This document shows positions 9,564 to 18,847 of a stretch of DNA of 64,000 nucleotides, piece after piece. Every line of letters starts with the position of its first letter. Position 1 is the first letter of the stretch. The notes beneath the pieces are model-generated. The model made no database searches, was not told where the DNA came from, and saw only the letters and a list, made by a program, of their open reading frames with translations. This DNA is from Megasphaera sp. (GTDB lineage: Bacteria > Bacillota > Negativicutes > Veillonellales > Megasphaeraceae), in assembly GCA_022486585.1 (NCBI GenBank), contig JAKVKI010000006.1, positions 1 through 64,000 of the forward strand. The letters are read 5' to 3'. The position numbers and the translations under genes are program-made.

Positions 9564-9809
9564 TTACAAAAACGTATAATATACTGTCAGTACGGCCACA
9601 CCGGGAAGTCCAAAGATACCGATGATAATGCCGCTGATCCAGTTAATAGGTACTATATGGAGTCCTAGAAGATATCCATAGGAGTTAATCAAATAGAGCA
9701 CAACGAAGCCAGCAATCAGATTAATGACGATACTGCGTATCGGTGCCAGTATAAATTTATTCAAGATAAACAAGGCTATCATGCCAACGCCTATCCAAAT
9801 ATAATCCAT
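9564..9809 (-). CDS. bofA: Pro-sigma-K processing inhibitor BofA family protein
   Basis: 81 aa, membrane segments, BofA-like sequence; next to recR, as is common in Firmicutes. Confidence 0.85.
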   Translation of the reverse strand: MDYIWIGVGMIALFILNKFILAPIRSIVINLIAGFVVLYLINSYGYLLGLHIVPINWISGIIIGIFGLPGVAVLTVYYTFL

Positions 9810-9818
9810 AAGGACCTC

Positions 9819-10409
9819 CTACATATCCTGCCGGTTAGCTACAGCACCGGCCAAGGTCGCTTCATCAGCATATTCGATATCGCCGCCCATAGGGAGCCCT
9901 CTGGCAATGCGAGTGACGCGAATACCGGCTGTCTTAAGAAGGCGTGCCAAATACAAGGCTGTCGCTTCTCCCTCTACATCAGGATCCGTTGCAATAATGA
10001 CTTCCTTCACTTCCGTATCGCCTAAGCGCTGCAATAATTCTTTGATGCGCAGATCATCGACACCGACCCCGTCAAGAGGTGACAAAGCACCATGCAGGAC
10101 ATGGTATAATCCATGGTAATCACCACTGCGTTCAATGGCTTGTACATCTTGCGGCGTTTCGACGACACAAATAGTCGTTCTGTCACGACTGGTATCACTG
10201 CAAATAGGACAGGGATCCTGCGACGACAGATTGAAACAGACGGAGCAGAAGTGCATATGTTCCTTGGCATCACGAATAGCAGAAATAAATACTTCTACTG
10301 CTTCCGGCGGTTGTTGCACCATATAATACGCCAACTTCCGTGCCGTCTTGATGCCGATTCCAGGAAGACGGCGGAATTGCTCCGTCAGCGTATCTAAAGG
10401 CGTATCCAT
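9819..10409 (-). CDS. recR: Recombination protein RecR
   Basis: 196 aa; LPGIGIKTARKLAYYM, C4 zinc finger CSVCFNLSSQDPCPICSD, TOPRIM domain. Confidence 0.98.
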   Translation of the reverse strand: MDTPLDTLTEQFRRLPGIGIKTARKLAYYMVQQPPEAVEVFISAIRDAKEHMHFCSVCFNLSSQDPCPICSDTSRDRTTICVVETPQDVQAIERSGDYHGLYHVLHGALSPLDGVGVDDLRIKELLQRLGDTEVKEVIIATDPDVEGEATALYLARLLKTAGIRVTRIARGLPMGGDIEYADEATLAGAVANRQDM

Positions 10410-10726
10410 TAGAACATCCCCGGAAGTTTCATGCCGCCTGTCAATTTACCCATTTCCTGTGCCATCATTTCATCTACTTTTTTATTGGCTTCATTAATTG
10501 CGGCAGCAACAAGGTCTTCCAGCATTTCTGTATCTTCCGGATCGACGATAGACGGATCGATATGGACACTTTCCGCATTTTTTTCACCATTCATGACCAA
10601 GGTCAGGGCACCGCCACCGACAGTAGCTTCTACTGTACGTTTTTTTAATTCTTCCTGCAATTTCTGCATTTCTTTCTGCATTTTTTGTACTTTTTTCATC
10701 ATACCTTGCATATTTCCACCAAACAT
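10409..10726 (-). CDS. YbaB/EbfC family nucleoid-associated protein
   Basis: 105 aa; MFGGNMQGMMKKVQKMQKEMQKLQEEL...; between dnaX and recR. Confidence 0.97.
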   Translation of the reverse strand: MFGGNMQGMMKKVQKMQKEMQKLQEELKKRTVEATVGGGALTLVMNGEKNAESVHIDPSIVDPEDTEMLEDLVAAAINEANKKVDEMMAQEMGKLTGGMKLPGMF

Positions 10727-10747
10727 GTTAATTCCTCCTGTGTTAAA

Positions 10748-12736
10748 TTATGTATTAGGTTTATGTTCTATGTATATATTACAGTCTCCCACCGTTTTGA
10801 GCAATGGTTCCAATACAGTTCGTTCTGCCGGAGACATATCGTCTGCCGTGGCTGGCTGGAGGCCTGCCGGAACTGTTTCTTCAACAACGCCAGCTTCTTC
10901 TGAAGAAACTGGTACTGTTAAAGAGGCTGGCTGCACTGAATCAGTTGATTCTGCTGGTTCAGCCGGTACTTCTTTTGCTTTCGGTGCAGGACTGGATATA
11001 GCGGTATCACTTACTTGGCTGTTTTTTTTTTCGTAGGCTTCTAGTTCTGCATCGCCTTTTAAATATCCCCGCATATGATAGCCTTTGCCGAGGACGTGCG
11101 CCAGTGCCTGATCGACGAATCCGTAGTAGTCTTCCCGATTGGCTCGCTTAGCCATAAACGCCGTCTGAAATACAAGAATGACTTCAGTCTGGCCGATATA
11201 GACGATTTTGCCATTACGGACACAGGAAAATACAGCTTTTTTCTTTTCTTTATCTAAAACGGCGCAGGTCTTTTTCCAGATATCATCATATTGGGAAGGC
11301 GGAACAACAGGGGCATTCGTTTTTTGAGCAGGTGCCTCCTGTTCAGGAATGGATGGTTCTGTCTTTTGATTTTGCGGTAAAACAGGTTCTTCGTTTGTAC
11401 TGTGCCCGGCAGAACGGATGTTCTCAGGCTCCTCATCCGTACCAGCTGACACCAAGGCTTCCTCTTCTTCTGGAAAAGGTATCTCTTCATCAGCCATACT
11501 CACTGGCAGGCCATCGTCTTGCTGCTGTACAGGGACAGACGCCGTATGCTGTCGCATCGAAGCCAGTTGCTGTTCTAACTGGGTCAAACGATTCAGTACA
11601 GAATCAAGCAAGGATGAATCTGCGACAGGTTTACTGTTATCCGATGAAGCTGATACAGCCCGACTCGCCATGAGCAGTCCCATTTCTACAGCAATACGCG
11701 GTTCTGGTGAAGTCTTTGCCGTCAGTAAGGCTTGTTGCAAGACCTGCAATATGGAAAAAATCCGTTCGGGTGTCACCGTCTGGGACTGGGCAGTCAATCT
11801 TTTCATGGAATCAGCATATGCTGCCAGTGTATCTGATTTAGGAGCTGCCTGACAGAGCATGATCGCCCGCAAATGAGCCAATAGTTCCGTCAAAATAACT
11901 TGCGGCTCTTTGCCCATGTGGATGATGTCATCAACAGCTTGGATGATATCATCACCCTTGCCTTGAAAAACAGCATCACTCAGGGAGAATAACCAATCTC
12001 GTCCAATCAAGCCTAACAGGTCCCGGACCAGCTGTTCATCAATAGTACCTTCTGTATTACTGACACATTGATCAAGCATACTGAGGGCATCACGCATGCC
12101 GCCATCCGCTTGGACAGCCAGGATATGGGCTGCCCCTTTAGTAAGATCAATGTGTTCTTCCTTGGCTATGTAAAGCAGGCGTTTTGCAATGTCCCCGCTC
12201 GTAATACGGCGGAACTCATAGCGCTGGCACCGCGACAGGATCGTCATGGGGATCCGTTCCGGTTCTGTCGTCGCCAAGATGAAGATAACATGTGACGGCG
12301 GTTCTTCCAAGGTCTTTAATAAGGCATTGAACGCTTCTGTCGTCAGCATGTGTACTTCGTCAATAATATATATTTTTTTATGTCCTTCGGCAGGCATGAA
12401 CTTGATAGTCTCCCGAAGCGTACGGATATCCTCAATACTGCGGTTTGACGCGGCGTCGATTTCTACGACGTCCATAGACTCACCGCTCATAATATGGCGA
12501 CACACTTCACAGGTATTACAAGGATGCGATGTAGGACCATGAATACAGTTCATAGCCCGGGCAAAAATTTTGGCCGTACTGGTCTTGCCGGTTCCGCGAG
12601 GACCGGAGAACAAGTAGGCATGGGCTACTTTATCTGTCTCTATCGCTTTTTGCAAGGTCTCCGTAATATGAGCTTGGCCGACGACATCGTCGAAATCCTT
12701 CGGCCGCCATTTACGGTATAATGCAATGTACGCCAT
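10748..12736 (-). CDS. dnaX: DNA polymerase III subunit gamma/tau
   Basis: 662 aa; MAYIALYRKWRPKDFDDVVGQAHITETLQKAI...HAYLFSGPRGTGKTSTAKIFARAMNC. Confidence 0.98.
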   Translation of the reverse strand: MAYIALYRKWRPKDFDDVVGQAHITETLQKAIETDKVAHAYLFSGPRGTGKTSTAKIFARAMNCIHGPTSHPCNTCEVCRHIMSGESMDVVEIDAASNRSIEDIRTLRETIKFMPAEGHKKIYIIDEVHMLTTEAFNALLKTLEEPPSHVIFILATTEPERIPMTILSRCQRYEFRRITSGDIAKRLLYIAKEEHIDLTKGAAHILAVQADGGMRDALSMLDQCVSNTEGTIDEQLVRDLLGLIGRDWLFSLSDAVFQGKGDDIIQAVDDIIHMGKEPQVILTELLAHLRAIMLCQAAPKSDTLAAYADSMKRLTAQSQTVTPERIFSILQVLQQALLTAKTSPEPRIAVEMGLLMASRAVSASSDNSKPVADSSLLDSVLNRLTQLEQQLASMRQHTASVPVQQQDDGLPVSMADEEIPFPEEEEALVSAGTDEEPENIRSAGHSTNEEPVLPQNQKTEPSIPEQEAPAQKTNAPVVPPSQYDDIWKKTCAVLDKEKKKAVFSCVRNGKIVYIGQTEVILVFQTAFMAKRANREDYYGFVDQALAHVLGKGYHMRGYLKGDAELEAYEKKNSQVSDTAISSPAPKAKEVPAEPAESTDSVQPASLTVPVSSEEAGVVEETVPAGLQPATADDMSPAERTVLEPLLKTVGDCNIYIEHKPNT

Positions 12737-12759
12737 ACTCTTTCCTTTCCTAGATATGA

Positions 12760-12787
12760 AAAAAAGCAGCTAACCGCTGCTTTTACC
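12760..12787 (-). terminator. Rho-independent terminator of SRP RNA
   Basis: AAAAGCAGCGGTTAGCTGCTTTTTTTC on the - strand. Confidence 0.85.
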
Positions 12788-12792
12788 AACTG

Positions 12793-12946
12793 AAAAGTAC
12801 TCGTGAATGATAACCCGCCAGGTTTCCTCGTGGCACATGAGGATATCTACTTATCGCTGCTTCCTCTCGGACCTGACGAGGTTCATAGGTCCCCATTGCA
12901 CAAGCCCCGGCGGATTACCATACACCAGTACTCTTATTAAGTTAGC
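12793..12946 (-). ncRNA. ffs: Signal recognition particle RNA, small (4.5S-like, no Alu domain evident)
   Basis: - strand contains the SRP helix 8 core GTCAGGTCCGAGAGGAAGCAGCGATAAG. Long closing stem (AGTACTGGTGTATGGTAATCCGCC pairs with GGCGGGTTATCATTCACGAGTACT). Flanked by a promoter and a terminator. Confidence 0.93.
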
Positions 12947-12952
12947 TATGTA

Positions 12953-12981
12953 ATTATACCGTAAAATGCCCTATTTTGCAA
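12953..12981 (-). promoter_or_regulatory. Sigma-70 type promoter of SRP RNA
   Basis: TTGCAA - 17 bp - TATAAT on the - strand, about 7 bp upstream of the predicted RNA start. Confidence 0.8.
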
Positions 12982-13014
12982 GAGCAAATACATGGATTAC
13001 AAGAAAGAACAAGC

Positions 13015-13047
13015 ATAAAAAGCACTCCTTGCGGAGTGCTTTTTATG
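13015..13047 (-). terminator. Terminator of OmpA-like gene
   Basis: aaaaagcactccttgcggagtgcttttt perfect hairpin with T tract. Confidence 0.85.
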
Positions 13048-13075
13048 AATGCTGGACATAGCATATAGTACGTAA

Positions 13076-14194
13076 TTATTTGTTCTGCCAAATATCTACG
13101 CGGCGGTTATCAGCACGACCCTGATCGGTGTCGTTTGTGCTGACAGGATCTGTTTTACCTTTGTAATCCAGTTCCATCTGAGATGCCGGTACGCCATTGT
13201 TGTTAGCGTATGTAGCAACGTTTTCTACGCGGCGTTTAGAGAGATCATCGTTGTAAGCATTGGTGCCTTTAGCATCGGTGTTACCAACGAGTTTGAACAT
13301 ATCGTTCGGGTTTTCTTTAGCAACCTGTACGAAATGGTTGAGTTTCGTCGTTTCAGTTGCTTTTGGCTGATCCTGGTCGAAATCAAAATGAATAGATTCA
13401 ACGTAGTAGTCTTTCTTTTCCGGAGCGACATATGTCGGCTGCTGTGGAGCCGGAGCTGGTTCATATACTGGTTCCGGAGCCGGAGCTGCTTTGTGGCCGC
13501 CACCAAAACGATATGACAAGGTAGCAATGAAGCCTTTATAAGAAATATTAGCATCATCTGTAAAGCCTTTAGATGTGTCTTTATCAGCCAATTTTGTATT
13601 GACATAGCGATAGCCAGCGCTTAAATCGAAGTTATCACCGAAGGTGTAACCAAGACCTGCTTCCCAAATAGTAGTGCGCTGTGTACCAACAGCACCTTTG
13701 GCATAGAAGTCAAAGTTATCTGTAATCGGTGCTTTAGCGATCAAGCCAATTTGAGCTACATTATTGGTCTGTTCATAACCGTTATCGTGGAAACTTGCAT
13801 TATCAAAGCTGTTTTTGATGCGGTTCCAGCCGGCATATACAGCAAAGTTTTTATTAAGCGAATATACGAGATTCACTTCATGTTCGTTGCCGTCAGTGCC
13901 AACGTTATGAGTTGAGTCGTTTCCGCCAGTTTTCAGACCATAGTAGTTATACTGCAATGCTACTTTGTCGCTAAGACCATAGCCCAAGCCACCTTGGAAG
14001 TTCCATTTTGTATCGGTGCTAAGATCGCCATCTTTAAGATATGTGTTATTGCTATCCATGGATGCTTTCGGATTCCATGCACCAAGGTCTAACTGCCATT
14101 GTCCTTGTGTCCACTGTGTTTGCGGTGTAGCAAAGGCAAAGGATGTAACACATGCAGCTGCCAATGCAGCTAATGCTAATGATTTCTTTTTCAT
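13076..14194 (-). CDS. OmpA family outer-membrane protein (beta-barrel plus C-terminal OmpA peptidoglycan-binding domain)
   Basis: 372 aa; signal peptide, N-terminal barrel, Pro-rich linker, C-terminal ESIHFDFDQDQPK...LVGNTDAKGTNAYNDDLSKRRVENV. Confidence 0.95.
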   Translation of the reverse strand: MKKKSLALAALAAACVTSFAFATPQTQWTQGQWQLDLGAWNPKASMDSNNTYLKDGDLSTDTKWNFQGGLGYGLSDKVALQYNYYGLKTGGNDSTHNVGTDGNEHEVNLVYSLNKNFAVYAGWNRIKNSFDNASFHDNGYEQTNNVAQIGLIAKAPITDNFDFYAKGAVGTQRTTIWEAGLGYTFGDNFDLSAGYRYVNTKLADKDTSKGFTDDANISYKGFIATLSYRFGGGHKAAPAPEPVYEPAPAPQQPTYVAPEKKDYYVESIHFDFDQDQPKATETTKLNHFVQVAKENPNDMFKLVGNTDAKGTNAYNDDLSKRRVENVATYANNNGVPASQMELDYKGKTDPVSTNDTDQGRADNRRVDIWQNK

Positions 14195-14352
14195 ACTATC
14201 CCTGCTTTCTCAAAAATTTAATAATGCCTTCTATACGGTATTATGTAATAGTGTAGCACATCATTGTTACAATCTTGTCACAAAATACTGCTATTTATAT
14301 ATAGAACTCGACCGATTCTATATACACAGCCATGCATAATCATATAAAGCGT

Positions 14353-15912
14353 CTACTTTAACGTTTTACTGACATAGGAGATGATTTTTTCCAATACAGC
14401 CGGCAATTTTTCTGACACGCTGGAAATATGGACCCGTTCCGTTCGTTCATGCAGATCCTTTCCCCACGGCCCTAAAAGGAGGAAGGGAATCTGCATTTCT
14501 GCCATTGCTGTAAAATCAAACCCATAGCTTTTCCCCCATAAGAGGAGATTCTTTTGTACCATCTCTTCATCTAAATTCGGATTAGGACAACAGTAGCTGC
14601 AATCAGAAATACCATTGAAATACCGGCCATACGTTACATCTGTAACAGAGCGAATCGTTTCCAAAAGTCCTGGAAAGGTGCCATCATCAATGGCTAAGCT
14701 GTCTGCAGCCGGATAGTATGGCGGCGCAATGGCAATGACCACCATAGGCTGCGTCATATTAGTAAAATTGAGGATTTGTTCCAGTAAATGGATGGTTTCG
14801 CCAGCGTAACTGCTTTCCCCTTTTTGCAGGGCTACAAAACTATTATTGTAAATATTCTTATAGAATACATCGAATCCCGGATAAACCATGGCTTGCTTCA
14901 TCAGTTCAGCTGCACTGATAACCTTCACTTCTCCTGTATAGGATAATCCTTCCAGTGTCTGCGCTACAGCATGACGAGCTGCATCCATGAGGATATACAT
15001 GACATCATCCGGTGTTTTGCCATAGGTCATGAAGTTTGCACAGGCAGCCGCCCGCTGCGGCAGCGATACATCATAATGTTGTTTTCGATCTCGTAAATAT
15101 ATCCAAGCTGGTGGTGGTGTCACTTCATCACCACAATGATCGGTCAGGGACATATCCCCTTCTGTCGTTGCAATAAGACGGGATAAAATGCCAATTGGAT
15201 TGACGCCATATTTATAATTTCCTAAATGAACGGTCTTGCCTTGGACTAATACGACTGGCAGCATTTTGCCAACAGAGCCCGTATAGGCCCGTATGGCTCC
15301 ACGTTCCTTGCCATTGACTTTACTGTTCGGTTCACTATTGACAAGTATACGATATACCAATCCATACGTATCACGCAGGTCCTTCAATACGGACAGGGCC
15401 GTACGCATACCTGCTGAATACGCTTCTTCATCTGGCAGGGACACATATAACAGACTAACTTCACCGGGATGATACGCATATTCTTCAAATACAGCAAGCT
15501 GTGCAGCGGCGCCGCCTTTCATATCACAGGAACCGCGACCAAAGAGCCAGTCTCCGCTTTTAGCATCTTTAAGGACATCTTCATCGGTCTCTGTCCGCAA
15601 TATATCCTTTAGGATAAGATCTGGTGTATAGGCATGGTCCTGCAAGCTACCGTATGCTTCAATACCGACGACATCATGATGATTGAGAAAAACAACGGTA
15701 TCTTTTCTTTTGCCGGCAACATATCCATAAACCAGAGAGCGATCTAATAAATCATGGGGAGCATGAATCATACCACACATGACATTAGGCATATTTGATA
15801 ACAGACAGTGCAAATATCTTTCTATTTCTACTTCTCCGTCCGTACCAGTTTCGCTGTGAATGGAAATCATTTGCCGTAGTAATTGCATTACTCTTTCATT
15901 TCTATCCATCAT
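14353..15912 (-). CDS. M20 family peptidase, RocB-like (arginine utilisation protein family)
   Basis: 519 aa; IHSETGTDGEVEIERYL, FLNHHDVVG, DWLFGRGSCDMKGGAAAQLAVFE, DEEAYSAGMRTALSVL. Confidence 0.87.
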   Translation of the reverse strand: MMDRNERVMQLLRQMISIHSETGTDGEVEIERYLHCLLSNMPNVMCGMIHAPHDLLDRSLVYGYVAGKRKDTVVFLNHHDVVGIEAYGSLQDHAYTPDLILKDILRTETDEDVLKDAKSGDWLFGRGSCDMKGGAAAQLAVFEEYAYHPGEVSLLYVSLPDEEAYSAGMRTALSVLKDLRDTYGLVYRILVNSEPNSKVNGKERGAIRAYTGSVGKMLPVVLVQGKTVHLGNYKYGVNPIGILSRLIATTEGDMSLTDHCGDEVTPPPAWIYLRDRKQHYDVSLPQRAAACANFMTYGKTPDDVMYILMDAARHAVAQTLEGLSYTGEVKVISAAELMKQAMVYPGFDVFYKNIYNNSFVALQKGESSYAGETIHLLEQILNFTNMTQPMVVIAIAPPYYPAADSLAIDDGTFPGLLETIRSVTDVTYGRYFNGISDCSYCCPNPNLDEEMVQKNLLLWGKSYGFDFTAMAEMQIPFLLLGPWGKDLHERTERVHISSVSEKLPAVLEKIISYVSKTLK

Positions 15913-15923
15913 ACATGCCCCCT

Positions 15924-16373
15924 CTATTTAAAAATCCATTTTTTACGGGATACGTAATTCCATACCGTAACGATAGCACTCGCTATGATCTTAGAAAGCA
16001 TCGGATTCAAGCCTAAAATTGCTGGGGACGTCAATAGCCACATAAGCAATAAATTCCATCCCAATCCGATCGTACTGACTAGAAATACTAAAGATACTTC
16101 TGCTCCCCGCTGATAACGACTGCCACTATCGAATACAAATCGGTTACATAATATATAATGATACAGCGTAGACGTAGCAAAGGCTAACGTCGTTGCTGCT
16201 AAGACATTCTGCGTTTGTAAAGAAAAAAATGAAATACTAGTCAAGCCCGAAAAAAACAGGAAAAACAAGCCCCATTCTAATAAAGCCGCTGATCCGCCTA
16301 CACATAAATACATAAATAGCTTCATATATTTATTATCTGTATAATCAAATCCAAATATTTTTTTTGTTTTCAT
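15924..16373 (-). CDS. GtrA family membrane protein
   Basis: 149 aa; MKLFMYLCVGGSAALLEWGLFFLF..., four TM segments, C-terminal VTVWNYVSRKKWIF. Confidence 0.9.
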   Translation of the reverse strand: MKTKKIFGFDYTDNKYMKLFMYLCVGGSAALLEWGLFFLFFSGLTSISFFSLQTQNVLAATTLAFATSTLYHYILCNRFVFDSGSRYQRGAEVSLVFLVSTIGLGWNLLLMWLLTSPAILGLNPMLSKIIASAIVTVWNYVSRKKWIFK

Positions 16374-16483
16374 CCTATATCTTCTCTAACTCCCTATATC
16401 GTATTGCTCTCTTATATTGATTTCATTATACGTCATATCTGAAGGAAATGCTATATCTGAAACATTATACGAAAAAACCAAAA

Positions 16484-16512
16484 ATCCTCCGGCAAAAAAC
16501 CGGAGGATCTTT
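16484..16512 (-). terminator. Terminator of OmpH-like gene
   Basis: atcctccggcaaaaaaccggaggat hairpin; T-rich on the - strand. Confidence 0.8.
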
Positions 16513-16522
16513 CAATCTGTCA

Positions 16523-16945
16523 TTATTTCAATTTTTTAGCTACATCGCCTGTAATATCCGTCGATTGGCCGCTGACGACAGCGCCTTTTAATACGACATA
16601 ATCCAAGCCTTTTTCAGCTTTAACCTGATTGGTCTTTTCCAAAACATCTTTTTCCAGAGGGCTAAACAATTCAATACGCTGTTTATTGAGCTGCGTATTA
16701 TATTTCTGGACCAACGACTGCTGTGCCGTTTTATCCGTCGTTTTCTTTGCTTCTGCCTGGAATGATGTTTGGGCTTTCTTCACATCGCTCTGCCATGTGG
16801 ACATGGTCTGTGCGAATTTAGGATGCTGCTGCAACAACGCCGACATATCGACAGTTCCTAAGCCTGCAGCAAATGCGCCGCCAAGAGTACCGAAGGTCAT
16901 CAAAGCAGTCATAACCGCTGTCATTATTGATTTTTTACATTTCAT
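16523..16945 (-). CDS. OmpH/Skp family periplasmic chaperone
   Basis: 140 aa; signal peptide; GLGTVDMSALLQQHPKF...; coiled-coil middle. Confidence 0.88.
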   Translation of the reverse strand: MKCKKSIMTAVMTALMTFGTLGGAFAAGLGTVDMSALLQQHPKFAQTMSTWQSDVKKAQTSFQAEAKKTTDKTAQQSLVQKYNTQLNKQRIELFSPLEKDVLEKTNQVKAEKGLDYVVLKGAVVSGQSTDITGDVAKKLK

Positions 16946-16979
16946 GATCCTTTTCTCCTTTACATCGTATCATACACTA

Positions 16980-17567
16980 TTATTCGTGAGCACCTGTGAT
17001 TTCAAAACATTCTTTACGAACTCTGTCTTCACAGGAGCGCATAGCCAAAATCGTCTTTTCAAAAAGCTCATTCAAATCCCAACCAAGCAATTCAGCGCCT
17101 TGTCTAATGACATCACGAGAACAGCCGGCAGCAAAACTTTTATCTTTGAATTTCTTTTTGATACTCTTTACTTCCATATCCTGCGTACTTTTAGACGGTC
17201 TCATCTTCGCTGCTGCCCAGATAAGGCCTGTCAATTCATCTGCAGCAAAGAGAATCTTTTCCATTTGATGTTCTGGTTTGATGTCTACACACAGACCATA
17301 CCCATGGCAAACGACAGAATGGATGAAGTCCTCACTAGCGTTGATTTCTTTCAATAGTTCCGGTGCTTTTTTACAATGCTGTTCCGGATATTTTTCAAAA
17401 TCCACGTCATGGAGGAGACCAACAAGGCCCCAGTAATCTTCATTATCGCCATACCCTAGCTCGTTGGCATACCAGCGCATAACGCCTTCAACAGTGAGTC
17501 CATGCATGATATGAAATGGTTCTCCGTTGTATTTCCGCAATAATGCAATTGCTTCTGATCGTTCCAA
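16980..17567 (-). CDS. HD domain (HDIG-type) hydrolase
   Basis: 195 aa; VGLLHDVDFEKYPEQH...HSVVCHGYG...KILFAADELTGLIWAAAKMRPSKS. Confidence 0.9.
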   Translation of the reverse strand: MERSEAIALLRKYNGEPFHIMHGLTVEGVMRWYANELGYGDNEDYWGLVGLLHDVDFEKYPEQHCKKAPELLKEINASEDFIHSVVCHGYGLCVDIKPEHQMEKILFAADELTGLIWAAAKMRPSKSTQDMEVKSIKKKFKDKSFAAGCSRDVIRQGAELLGWDLNELFEKTILAMRSCEDRVRKECFEITGAHE

Positions 17568-17657
17568 TACAATTCCTCCTTCTATCTCGCAGATTTAAGC
17601 ATATTATATCACTATGGGCCATCTTTTTATAGAGGCCCTATGATTTTGATTTATGCA

Positions 17658-18788
17658 TTATAAACAAGAAAGACGGTTCATCCTGAAATTTTCTACTACT
17701 TCCATAAAATCACGACGATGGATAGGATTATCGGAAAATCCAAACAGATGGGACGAACACTGGCAGTCTGTACATCCAAAACCCGCTATGGACCAAGGCG
17801 CGATAGAACTAACGCTGCCAGCCAGTTCATGTTCTAGATCGTCAGCTGTACGGATAGGGATAATAGCTGTCACATCTGCTTCCTGGCGCAAATAATCAAT
17901 GTGCCAATGCATTTTTTTACGCTTCCGCTGATGCCGTGCCAGGCGGGCAGCCAAATTTTGTTTAGCTGAACCAACATATACATAATAGCCTTTGGGAAAA
18001 TGAATGCTCCCCTTGGCTCCAATAGAAATATCTTTATCGTCCTGTATATGCAGTACAACCATATAGTCTCCTCTATCATGATTTTCCCGCAATAATATCT
18101 CTTCTGGATAGGCCAACAGTTCCCTCGGTCTGACATTACAAAATGACGAATCCCAGCACAGGCTCAAGGCCTTCCAATCCAGCCGCGGCGCCGCTTCCCG
18201 AAACGCTTCTGCAAAGGCTGGATCCGTATGATAATCTGGCAGGAACCATTTCGCTCGCTCCCAATGCACCAGAAAAAGGACACCCGTATGGATGCCCTTA
18301 TCATGCATAGCTGCTAATTCCATAATATGCTTGCGTCCTCGTTCTGTAACTGCATCGGGAAACATCGCCCCATCGTTACTGAATAAGGTACACGACTTCA
18401 CTTCTACATAGAATTTTTCTCCACCCCGGTCTAACAGCAAGTCAAACCGGCTGTCGCCAACAGTTATTTCCCGTCGCAGCAATGTATATTCTTCCCATCC
18501 AGGAATACGCTGTTGCTGGACTAACATGGCTGCTGTTGTATTATTATACTGCGTATCGAGAAGAATGGGTACGCCGTCACGGTCGATACCAACGACATCA
18601 TAAGGTGTTTTACGTCCTTTTACCGCAACTTTGCGAACATACATGATGACGCCAGGAAATAGAAGTTCCCACATACGGCCTGGATTAGGCATGTGACAGG
18701 TCACGCGCTGGCCATTGAGTGATACATGAACGACAAACCGATTAGGCCGATCTATGAAATATCCTTTTTCTACTATCCCCATCATCAT
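17658..18788 (-). CDS. sfsA: SfsA nuclease fused to a C-terminal DUF123 (GIY-YIG-like) domain
   Basis: 376 aa; SfsA core (HMPNPGRMWELLFPG...FYVEVKSCTL...FPDAVTERGRKHIMELAAM...) followed by DUF123 (DYMVVLHIQDDKDISIGAKGSIHFPKGYYVYVGSAKQNLAARLARHQRKRKKMHWHIDYLRQEA). Confidence 0.93.
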   Translation of the reverse strand: MMMGIVEKGYFIDRPNRFVVHVSLNGQRVTCHMPNPGRMWELLFPGVIMYVRKVAVKGRKTPYDVVGIDRDGVPILLDTQYNNTTAAMLVQQQRIPGWEEYTLLRREITVGDSRFDLLLDRGGEKFYVEVKSCTLFSNDGAMFPDAVTERGRKHIMELAAMHDKGIHTGVLFLVHWERAKWFLPDYHTDPAFAEAFREAAPRLDWKALSLCWDSSFCNVRPRELLAYPEEILLRENHDRGDYMVVLHIQDDKDISIGAKGSIHFPKGYYVYVGSAKQNLAARLARHQRKRKKMHWHIDYLRQEADVTAIIPIRTADDLEHELAGSVSSIAPWSIAGFGCTDCQCSSHLFGFSDNPIHRRDFMEVVENFRMNRLSCL

Positions 18789-18847
18789 TTTATCTTCCTT
18801 CCCCTGGTGTTACCATATTCTCCAGCTGCAAGACGTACCTTGTCAGC

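Noticed and set aside
10431-11036. 201-aa + strand ORF
   Set aside because: Antisense to ybaB and the 3' end of dnaX; Ser/Ala-rich composition reflects the complementary strand.
11236-11262. Second A-rich run in dnaX (GAAAAGAAAAAAGCT) as a -1 frameshift site
   Set aside because: Zero frame is AAA AAA GCT, which does not match the X XXY YYZ phasing needed for the classic A AAA AAG slip; the A10 run is the better candidate.
13225-13605. 126-aa - strand ORF inside the OmpA gene
   Set aside because: Alternative frame of a confidently assigned OmpA-domain gene; low-complexity Ser/Thr/Leu/Lys.
16629-17357. 242-aa + strand ORF
   Set aside because: Spans two well-supported - strand genes (ompH-like and HD hydrolase) antisense.
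17612-17643. ataggGCC...GGCcctat hairpin after sfsA
   Set aside because: Short stem, large loop and no T tract; not called as a terminator.
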